64,000 nucleotides of DNA. It comes from Prostheceraeus crozeri. Lineage: Eukaryota; Platyhelminthes; Polycladida; Euryleptidae. The position numbers and the translations under genes are program-made. This document shows, piece by piece, positions 30,601 to 42,600 of this stretch. The stretch covers positions 248,001-312,000 of the forward strand of contig CAJQUW010009227.1 of assembly GCA_907163375.1 (NCBI GenBank), given 5' to 3'. Position 1 is the first letter of the stretch, and each line of letters begins with the position of its first letter. The notes under the pieces are model-generated. The model worked only from the letters and a program-made list of their open reading frames with translations, was not told where the DNA came from and made no database searches.

Positions 30601-33600
30601 AAGCCTTCTAGCATCGGGAGCTGCTGCAAGAGTATTTTGCATCTCACCGATCGCCTTTCCTCTGCCAACTTTGACATGGAACATAACATCGTCAAGTCTG
30701 AATGGAGCCATTAAAAGTCTTGATAAGGTATATAACCCGTGTGTTGATTTTATCATGTTTGACAAAGAAGTATCGATACATGACTCAATTTGCACTAAGC
30801 AATCAACTAGAACAATTAAGTAATTTGAAATTCTGCTTGATCAAGATTTTTAACTCAAATGTCAACTAAAACGCTGCAACTATTTGTAACTAAAATGCCA
30901 AATAGGAAATATTTTAATCAAATTATAAACGTGCCAGTTGGATTAATATGTATTACTGATGGCAAAAAATAGAGTAAAAATAGAAAGGGCCATAAAAGGC
31001 TATTGTCATGGAATTATAGAAAACAATGGAATAAAATACAATAGAGTAAGGTTAAATTATTGAAAAAGGATAATTAAACGAAAGCACTCATTTATACAAT
31101 TTTTTCAAATTTGTGGATTTCTATTTGATTTTCAATATTTTGTGAGTCCTTAGAATGACTGAATATGCGCTCCCTGCAAGTTATAGTGGTAATTAGCAGG
31201 AAACGTGGACAATTTTCATGTTTTGACTCCTTGCCTAAGCGCGCAAACCCATCGAAGCGGGACCCTGCACTTGGTGTGGCATTGTCCACAATTATTAAAG
31301 ATAGAAAATTAATCTACGTTTCTGAGCGATGAAGCTAAAATCAATCGACGCACATTTGAGTAACCTTGAATTAAGGAATTAAAATATAGTTGCTTTCAAT
31401 AATAGACTAACATTTCACTGATTAAGCCTCTTCAGCTAAAACATGAAGTCACAATCACTTTGCACATTGTCACAATGACATTCACAATGACTTTTCACTG
31501 GTTTGAAAGATAAGATCTGTCACTGTCATTTGATCTATCATTTTAAGCGATCTATCAACTACTTTTGGTCCAATTAACTGTAACGAATATTTCAGGTTCA
31601 TCAGTACGAAAATGAGACAGACCTAGTTGTGACAGCTCTGGAAATTCCTCTTCTCAAGCCAATTTGGAACAAAGAGGATATTCGATGCATCGTTTCTCAT
31701 GAACTGTTGCCGGAAAAAGATGTGAAACTTCGTACGCAACTTGAAATTTCATGTAAGTTAAGTCAAAGTTGTCGCATTTTCTGTCATGTGCGTGCTGTAT
31801 TAACCCTATATATAAGGGCCATACATGTAGATATGCCGGAAGTGGCGATTCGCCCCCCTCACTCCTTCACTCCTAGAGTATTGCTACGAACCGCATTGAA
31901 TTCATGGTGCAAAATGTCTCGTATGCAAACTTTCTGATGGTGGTATCCAATTGCTAGCTCGTTCATCTTCGCACTATAAATTTTGTAGATGAAGAACAAC
32001 GCAAAGGCTTGCATATCACCGATATATTTCGCCGTTTCTCAACTTACAGTAGGTGCATATCAGAATGATAGAACAAGGCAAGTGGAACACATTTCAGGTA
32101 AAGTCACAAGTCACGATCACGACGAACAATAAATAAATCTAGACAAAGAGAAATCTCTTCTGCTGTCAAATACTGGGATTATTTTCATGAGACTTAATTT
32201 TCGCGAGGGAAATTTTCGGGGAGATTTTCGTGAGAGTTGACACAGTAGCCGTTAGCAGATTGAATCATGCAACAAAATTTTTGTTGAATTGTAGCCAATA
32301 AATGTTTTACTCGACTAAAGGCATCTTCTAAGAACTAAATAAAGTTTATGATTCGATTTTCTAATTGATGATTGATTATTTTTGCATCACGCGAATATAA
32401 TGATTCTAACTGAATTCTGAATCTAAAGAAAGTTGGCAATTATGCATGTATGAAGTAGGCTACAGGTATGTCAATTCGCTGTTTAAAATACTCATCGTTT
32501 ACTCGATTTGTGACTAGGTAATTTAAATCGATCTGAGCCACTGACTATCTACAATAGGGTAGACTACTGCATTGATGACAACTAATATGTCGGAAACGCC
32601 TGTAGTCACCATAATGATTTTAGTCAGCAATTGTACTCAATTCTTGAATTTCTCCCGTTCGGAGCTATGATGAATGTTGTATCACACTCTTGTGACACAA
32701 TCCCTATAAATTTTCCTATCTCTGTCTTAGCAATGGGATATCTTAAAGTAAATGATAAAAGTATGATATCTCCGCACACTTACATGCACATTATTTTCGT
32801 GATTTTTAAAAATTTATGTACATGTAGGTCTACAATCCTCTACATACTGCCATATTGCTAAAGCGGCCTGTCTAGCAAAAATAGTCCAATAATGTTTATC
32901 ATACGAATATTGAATCATTTTATTTTAAACATCGATCGTCTAATGGTCATCATACTTACTGGTTGATAGAATTATATTATTTATTACGAATAGCTAAATC
33001 CGTAGCCTTAATGAGCAGTGAATATAATCAGCCTAATAAAATTCAATCAATTATTACAATTAATCAAGGGTTATTATCATCAATCTGAAGGGTTATGCGC
33101 AAAATTTAATTTTAAATTGAAAGCAGCTTCTCGGCGCCATTTAATTCTCGAATAAAGCATCATTTTTACGAATCCTCATGTGAAGCATTAAAGCATCCTG
33201 TTGCGCTGCATAGCAGTATAATCGCGCGATTACCCCGTGTCGTCGAGAATCTTGTGATGAAAGATTTCATACTGCTGTACCGGCGAAAATTTTCTCGATT
33301 CTTTATTTCTCCGAGGCGGCCGGCCGCGGCCGTCCATTAAATTAATTATTTTTGGAGGATAGTGCTTGAAGGCCTAAAAATTCGGCCAATTTTTTCTTCA
33401 TCACTTATTTCCATTACAGTACTTAGGTCAACAACTACTATAAGTGTCCTGCGAATAACTTACAGACCTTCTTTAGATTAGAAAGCTGCTGCTGAGCGCA
33501 AAATGTCAACGTGAAGCGTGTTCATCGAACATCACAAATCAATTAAAATTAGTTATCAAAAAACGTCAACGTGTGCCTAGCGTCATTCTCTAAGTAGCTC

Positions 33601-36600
33601 CTACTTAGGAAGACGTTGAGTGAGCTCCATGACAAGGAACTTAAGAAAGACAGCTGTGATGAAGAAGACACGGAGATCTCGATTTCCGAAGACGAGGGCA
33701 TAGAAGAGCGACACATCTACCGAGAGGCAAGAAGGACAGCATACGGCCCCCAAAAATTAAATAACTATTAGTACCTACTACTAGACAAGTTTCGTACCCA
33801 TTTTGGTACATCTATTGTTTTATCATATTGTAGCTATTGTTTTTGAGATTGTTGAAATACAAGAAATAGTTCTTGTTTGACAAATTAGATCTTTAAAAAA
33901 GTCAGCCATCTAATAATTATTAATTTTTCCAAGGTGTCCGGCAGACGGCCGGTTTCTAAACCAATTAGTTATCCTTCGAAACAGTCGACAACCGGCGACC
34001 GGTGATTTTCGCCAGTACAGTAATGAGCTAATCGGATTCACTGATGGTCAGAAATTGGATGTTTCTAGTATTTTACGTTGCAACCAGTATCATCATGCAT
34101 TCAGCAGTGAGAATTAACAATAGAAAATAGAAAACAATAAAAAATCTCGTGAAATATAAGTTACTGTATTATCTGGCATACATTTACAAACTCACTCTAA
34201 AAGTGATTCAAAATGAATATTCTTTTTCAAATAAACAAAATTGCAATCTACAGCTCATGAGCAATTTGTCCCGTAACCGTTTAAGAGCTTTTCAGTAATG
34301 ATTTACTTAAACCGAATTATGTCCTCAACCAATGATGTGAATTTTCATTCTTCTGGAGTAATTTTTCTGATAAGGATTACGTTCGGACAAGTTCCTCCAA
34401 CTATTGGTATCGTGTCATATACCGTAGAAACGTTGTATTTCGGAAGATGCTGAAACGTCTCAGGCTCAGGGAAAGATGGATTGTATGGCTTATATACTCG
34501 GTATCTACGCATCTTATCAAATTTTATCTTACTACATTGACATTTGATATCACATAAAACCGTCTGGGGTTGTTTGTCCTTCCTGAAAAAGAAATCTTCG
34601 AAGTCATAGGTTAAAAATCCAATCTGAAAATGCATGTAATTGATGCTTGAAAATGCCTTCACCATTTCATCAATATGTTCACCTCTGAATTGTTCTTCAA
34701 TTACCGTCTGCACTTTTGCATAATCGTTAAGATGGCCGGAAATCAGCGACGAATCAAACGATCTGAATAATACATAACTCAAATCAGCAAGTCTCCCACT
34801 TCTCTCATACAAATTAGGATTTACATCTGCAATGAATTCGTAGTCGTAGAAGAGAACAAGAAATGAAACACCTTCTCTTCTAGGCTTTCTAAATTGTGGA
34901 TTATACTTATAAGTATGTTTTGGACTTCCTTCGAGATTTATTTTGCATATGGCACCCATCCTTGTTGCACACGAAACGAGTCGATTCAGATTGGATTGAT
35001 AGCATTTATCAGTTCCATTGCCAACAGATTTGTAGCCATGCGAAGACTGTCTGCCGGGAGCAATTACGTTTTCTACATACGCATTGCAGAGATCTTTACC
35101 GCTGTATGAACTTATGGCATGGTCACACTCATTAAAGCCTTTTACGAAGGTTAAGTATTCAACTAATTTTCGATCCAAATTGTTCCTTATAACAGCCAAT
35201 TCTCCATTTCTTTTCTTGCATGCTGATTTTGCCTGTGCATAGTTAAACTTGCCATGGACGAAATGCAGTAAATACCCGCGTCCGTCGGTGAAATAGTCTT
35301 CTCGTCTAACATGATGTTCACAGATAGCATTCATTCGATATGAGCATCGCATAATTTTAAATTTCTTATTATGATAAAATAGATATACACACCTGTAATC
35401 CAGCTTCCGAAGAGAAATTTTGGAGGGCATATACTTGAGTTTATATTTTGACTCACTAAAAAGCCATCGATAATGTAAGTCCGCATTTGCGGTTGGAAAC
35501 GTTTCTGCTTTAAAAGGTTTAATTTCCGCAATATATCCTACCCAACCAGCACATGATTTTTTAGTCTCGAATACGATTGTGGTATCACAGAGGCTAGTCC
35601 TATAATGCTCACTGATTTTTTTTTATCATCCTTTCCTCATTCTCATTGTCAATGGTTGCCAGCCTTCCTCCTAATTGATTGCATTTTCGTATCGCTTCAG
35701 CAAAAGTGTATTTACCTCGTATTATTTCAAACCATTTCCATTTTCTCCCATTGCTATATGCGAACACTCTGTTTGAATTTTTGCTAGGTTTTGGCGCTCT
35801 TTTCAAAGCTTGATCAATTGGGATAGTATTTGCAGCGGATATTAACCATGGATTAAATCCACAATGTCTGTTGCATCGACGAGCCACCTTAACATTCACC
35901 TTGCAATTATCCGTTACATATTGCGTTGAACAATTGTAAGCAGTTTCCGCATAGTTTCGTATATCATATCTACAAAAAAAGCCTATGTCATCTTTATACT
36001 TCCAGCTGGCAGTAAAACGTGCTTCGCATTTTCTTACATTTTTTGAAAATCTAGTCATGTTGTGCGAAGAAAAGCAGCTTTCTTTATCACCTTTTTTCGC
36101 CAACTTATTCATAATTTCAACAGTGAGGGAAAATGTTTTTGAAAAGTTGTGGGTAGCAAGGCGTCCACCTCTGAGCTGACACAATGCAAATGCATCAGAG
36201 TAGCTACTTTTAGCCGGAATGAACTGAAGCCAATCTCCAAATTTATTAGCAACACGAGGTTCATTTACATAAAGCTCCTTAACTAATCTGTAAAAGCTGC
36301 AAGCATTGTTAGCATAAGTTTTCTTAATCCACTGTTCATCATTATAATTTTCCACATTGAGGCATCCTTTGTCTTTTACAGATTTCATGTAAAAACACTG
36401 ATGGGATCCGAGCTTGTAATTCTCTAAAATAACGTTGCACTCCTCATGAATATGATGACAATGTTGAAAATATTGCCAATTCGAGTAGCTACTTCCAAAG
36501 ATGTAATTATTCTTGTATTCCAGGGACCATTCATTTGTACCGCGACCCTTTGTAGGTTTTACTGCATGGAGTTTATTTCTTCCATTAATCATCAATTCGT

Positions 36601-39600
36601 CGATGTAATTGACACGGGCGTAACCATCTTCCATTGTTTCAATTTTTGATCGATCACATGTTACAAGGAACAAGTTATCATCTCGATGATCCTTCTTCTG
36701 TTGAACTTTATTCCAAGAAATAGTCCAAACTCATCATTGCGATTATAGTCTGTCACTGGATACTTGATAATGGCTGACCAAAATGGTTCTACGATGAAAT
36801 AATTTTGATCGTATTTCATCATGTCACTCAGACACCTAGGCTTTTGTTTGTTTGGTCCAACATACAGAATATATCTTTTGGCACCAATTCCAAGAAACAG
36901 CCAATCATTAGCCGAAATCATTTTCAATTTCACGGTTTCCATTTCATGAAAAAAGTACTCTCGTCCTTCTTTGTCGCAAAACGTTGTTGTCTCAGAAGGA
37001 TAACCAAGATTATTAGGTAAGCATTCTGCTGCAATGGTTGGATACTTTTTCGTAAATTCTGGTTTTACACGACCGCGCCATTGCCAGATGCTTTTTATTG
37101 TACCTAAAAGTACTCTCCGCAAAACATCAGTCACCAACTTGAATTTTATCCATCCAGGTTTTCTAGCCAAATGTAATGACGATATTTTCAAACCGTACGT
37201 GTTCCCATTCGTTGTCTGCTTCCATTTTGTTCCATTGATAATCATTGAGCATTCTTCGAATCCTCCGAACTCAGTTGTATAATTGACAAAATGCTTATCG
37301 ATCAAAATATACAATTTCGTCTCTTTAAGCGGATATTGACATATAGCTCCTATCGTGTAGCTATCCATTGTAGCAGAGTCACAAGGCGTGGGGTAATACC
37401 CCGGATTATCGGAAGTCATAGTGACACAATATCCTGACTCCTTCCTGGCAAAACGTGCACTGTGTTTAGATTTTTCATGTATCCGCTTCCAACGCATTGC
37501 AGAATTTGTTTCCATCCGAGGTCCTACATAGGCCATAGGTGCATAGTACTGTGCGAGTAATAATGCTCGTTGGTATCGATCTGATGGCAAATTTACATAC
37601 TGAACTTCTTTGTAAACTTCTTTCAACATTCGAAATACAAAATGTTCCTCAGCACTTCCTTGAACGATGGCAAGCATACCTCCTTGATTTTGACAGACTT
37701 TAGATGCCTTTTCAAATTTATATGAACCAGGAGTATAGTCAAACCACCGTTCATTTCCCATTGAAAAAGCACTCCAGTCGGGGGTAAATGTGATGGCCTT
37801 GTTAATTCGAACTGTGATAGGATTTTTTCTCCATGAAGGATTGCATTTCACTACCACTGTGATAATGTTGTTGCCTAAGGACTGCAATATCTTGCCGATA
37901 TTGGGTATGCGGATTTTGTCACCATTGCCTTTCAGTTTAGTGCTTTCAATGCTCCACGAAACATTCTTAATATCACAACTGATAAAATCGAATTTGATTC
38001 TATAGTTCGCAATAGTTGGATGATGGCAATGTGCACGGATCATTCCAAGAATGGAACTCCGGTGATAGCTCAAGTGAACGTTTATTGTATGATGAAGAAC
38101 ACGATGTACCCATGTTCTACTGTATTGAGCATTTCCATGTCGGGCAGTGATAGTAAAAGTAATATATCCCTGCAGGTCAGGAACCATACATGCTAAAAAG
38201 GAAGCTGTATTCCCAAAAGTGTGTGGATAGTAATGCTCGGATGTGCTGCTGCTGTACATAGTGAAATTAAAATGGGGAAGAGTGCTACTTATCTGTTTAG
38301 GTTCAACTTCAGCTGCTAACCATATCCACATACCATGCATTTCACAGCCATGTGACAATACAGTGAAATCAATTAATTCGACTGTTGCACTGATGAGTTT
38401 TGCTGAAATTAAGCACTGTCCTTGAAATGAAGCCATCATTATAACTGGTAAAAGAAAAGTGACGTGCGCCATTTTCAGAATATCGTATTCTTCCTCTGGC
38501 TCGATGTTGATATATTGACATTCAGGAATAAAGTTGCAAATCAGTTATATTCAATTCTCCATAGAAATTACTAGCCGAATCTTCCATAGTTACCCCAGGC
38601 AACCCTGATCGTAGACTCAATAGCTATAAACAGATAGCATAGAAGTCGGACATCAAGGCTATCGAAGAGCATCGTGGATAGCAATGATATGTAACAATTG
38701 ACCTCTAACAATCAACAATGTGATATTACAGTTTAGACAGCTGAACCGCAATATGCTATGAGGCTGAGGGCCGTCAGGCCCGAAGCCATAGCTTATTGCG
38801 GTTCGGATATCTAAACTGTAATATCATTGTGTTTCGGTTTTCTATGTAACTGAACTGCAGCATGCTACTATTGAACCGCAATATACCCACGAAGCATATT
38901 GCTGTTCAACATCATAGAATTCTAATTCAAATTTGGACTTAAATGGAATGATTAAAATGTTTTTCATATATCTACGTTCTTTATTCTGAACTGCAATATG
39001 CCAAACCGGGATATAGTGGTTCAGTATTTTAACTTAAGAAGATATACGAACCTAAACACAATGCCCAGTAGATCCTAGATCTGCAATGTCCGTTTTCGTT
39101 TTTCGAGTTTGTTTAGTTTTTGGAGTCGTTTTATCTTTATCACGATTTTTCATTTTCGTAATTTTGATATTTTGTTATATCTTAATAAATTGAAAGTTCT
39201 TTCATGTATTTTGTCAATAGGCTACAAATATTGTATGAATAAAGTAAGCGTTATTATATTATTCACCGGTATATGAAATCTGTTAGTTTCGCAGAAGCAG
39301 TCTCACTCGATCAAAAGAAAATAATGTAAAATGAATTGTTTTAGCCAAATTTATTCCAACCGCCTTAGTCTAGTTCAAAGAAGTGACTTGTTTGAAATAT
39401 GCCTTGACTGATGGAATTATTCATAATGATTGGAAAAATCAAGTACTTGTATTTGATGGTCTCATTTTAATTAGATGATAACAATTAATTTCGGCTATAT
39501 TCCAAGGCCATTCTCAAGCATAAGGATTCCTAAGGATTCTCGTGGATTCTTTGTACAGTACTATTGATGCGGACAACTCGCAGGATGAAGCTCTGTTTGA

Positions 39601-42600
39601 CGAGCGTGTCAAAAAAGTGTGTCAGAAGAAACGACATTAATAAGAAGAAGTGAAAAATTGCCACCCACATAAATTCAATGTGTAAACTGCAGAGTGTGTC
39701 ATCGAGCCCAGTCCTCAACGTATCCGTTTGATTTTGTAAAGAATAAGAAAAACGCCTTTGGATACCATGCTATTATACCATTGCAACGCCTAGAGTAGGT
39801 ATATTAGGTAACTCCGTATTTATTAAATCCCGAACACTTTCGATTTTATTAAATGAACTCAAGGGAGAGGTTCTCATTCTCAGGACACATTCTCAGTGTC
39901 ATGACAGCCTTGGAGATTTAATGTATGTTAAATTAGCAATTTGATGGGTTCCTATTGCTCTCATTCTCAACCTCAGGAGAATTTTCTTAAGCGTGATCAT
40001 ATCACAGGCAACCTGCCACTTGCAGAGCAAAATCACATGATCAAAGACAATGATCTCAATTAACTTTGAAAGATGTATTTGGGTCCACATCACTATTCAG
40101 ATTCAAGAAATGAAATATGAATTTAGTGATCGAATCATATAATCATGGCGGTGAAAATTGAATTAAAAACGTGAAATTTCAGCCAAGAAAGCACGACTTA
40201 TATATAGGCGACTTTTCCATTAAACTTCCATTATAATGTGGTTCATGAATTCCCATTGATAATCAGCTTAATTTCCGCTTAGTTAGGATGCTTATTAGCA
40301 AATATATATAATTCCTTTTGATATTCAATTTGCTTCATGCTACTTATATGGAGGCGTCGTCTCGGTAGTATATAAATTGGCAAATTTTGACTTTTTTCAA
40401 AAGTGCTCAAATATTTTTTTGGACCACGGAAACGTTATCTCCGCAAAAACCTGAATCTTTTCATACAAAAATTTTCACTGTATAGAGATAGTTTTTAGAG
40501 TCGACACTCTACCTATATTTCCCTACTCTATGTTGCAACGTTTCGCTCACCGAACCTGATAATGTGCAGCGCAGCTGCGTTGTACATGATTATGCTCGGT
40601 GAGCAAAACGTCGCACAGTAAATTAATAGCATGGTATCCGAAGACGTTTTTCTCGCTCTTTACAAAGTGTAAACGAATGAAAATGTGCTTTAATCTCCGT
40701 GATTCAGCGTCTCTCCCGTCAGAACTCCATTGCAGTAGTTTTGCTTCCTCCGTCTCTTGCAGCCTTGTCGATACTTTGCTGATATGTCCTTTTGTGTCAA
40801 CTTTTAAGTGATTGAAAACATAGCCCATAATTAATTATGTAAATTTCTCTTTCTCCACAGTTCCTCCGTATGTGTTTGCTGTCAATATGACCGGGAATAC
40901 TGATCTGGTAGAAGATGTCAAAACCTCGTTTGTGTGCAGTGTTCCAACTTCCAATCCAGTCGCTGAAATCAAGTGGATTCTTCGAAATACTTCAAGCGGA
41001 TCGAATGAAACATTGGATAACTTCGGCCATATTAAAAATCAAGTAATATAAATGAGTTCCAACACTGAGTTGAAGTGTGACGTATTCATCAAATTATTGA
41101 TTTTTAAAGGTTCAACAACGCTGTGATACATGTATTGATGCGACTTATGTATCGAGATTCGGTTGAAATCATTGTACTAAACTTCATTATTTCAGACCGA
41201 ATTTGATTAGTTTTCAATGAATGTAAGATCGCGTAGGATTACATATAATTAATTTTATTTACGTGTATTTATGATAACTTTTTACACAGATCGATTTCTG
41301 CAGGCATTTTGAGTAGATTAATGTTGACCAATACAAAACAATTTTGTAGGAATAAGTAATGTATTAATTATTAGTAACAAGACTCCATCTTTTTTATAGA
41401 TCAAAAAACATTGACACTCCTCTCTTCGCTTGATATATTCACTACATCATTAAAAAAAACCGTTTTCATGTGTGCAGCAACAATGTAGACAACAAAATAA
41501 CATTTTCGTGGGTTTGTTGTGTCACACTCTGTCGACAGCAACCTAATTTTTTGGTAGTATTTTGAATCTTTGCATGCGATTCTCTCGCACTCCATGGACA
41601 GTGGCCTTAGAAATCTGATTTTTCGTTTTGTTGTAGCTAGTGAGACTAGATGCACCACAGAATTAGACAGATCGTCTCTTCTTCCGTTTAACTAGAAGTG
41701 AAGCATTGGAACATGTAACGTAAATGAAATGGCACAATCTCCTGACCATAGCAATCGAACAATGAGCAACCAGCTAAACACGCCAAATTGTGCAAAGTTT
41801 CAGTGACTGTTATGAACCCGATCACACAGCAGAGACAGAAGGTGTCAAGTTCTACAGAGAAGTTTGTAAACTTCTTTTTTCGTGCGCCTGCTAACTTTTT
41901 TAAAAATGATCGGAGGACCCAACATGATAGAGAAAACTTTTGCGCAATGATCTGAATTCTTCGAATCTGAAGGAATCATGGCGATCGGAGCATTTTGAAG
42001 GATTTCAGAGCAATCCGCAAGCGACGCACGACTATTTTCCTATCTCTGTAAGGTATCAAAAATTTCTTTTTGCCCACTTATTAAGTTCCTGTATGTGCCA
42101 TCTGTTTGAATCAGTTTGCACTTCTAGCAAAGTGATACGATTAAACAATCTAATTCTGTGAGATACACAATTGTGACTTGTTGATGGTCATTTCAGCCAC
42201 TGATTAAGGTACCGATGTGGATCTTAAGATGAGTCAGTGTACTGAAACATGCAGTCATAGAAATCCGACTCTCTATAATCAGTCATCGGCTGCTTTCACT
42301 TTGGCTTGTCAAGACCGTAATGGTCTTAATAATTTCACTTCAATAAAGTGAAAGAAGTCCGGCCACAACAGCATGGCAACATTGATTTCTTACGAAGAAA
42401 CAAGTCATTGAATATTTTAATGATGATGGCAACCCGCTCCGGATCCGCAAATTATGGAACTTGGAGATCTTTGCTTAATATGAAGGAACATTTTGGATCT
42501 AGTAACATGCTACTGAGCGACTCAATCACGTTTCATCAGAAGTCGCTCGATAACTGACAGCTCTTTTGAGCACTAATTCATGAAAATATATTTTCTATTG

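Larger units (their letters stand above)
38473..40860 (+). other. Last part of the 9.1-kb intron between domains 6A and 6B
   Basis: Lies upstream of the lectin gene's start and may hold its promoter, but no convincing TATA box or other motif was found. Contains a hairpin element (38715-38830) with weaker related motifs up to about 39060, and a palindrome at 40534-40617. Confidence 0.55.
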
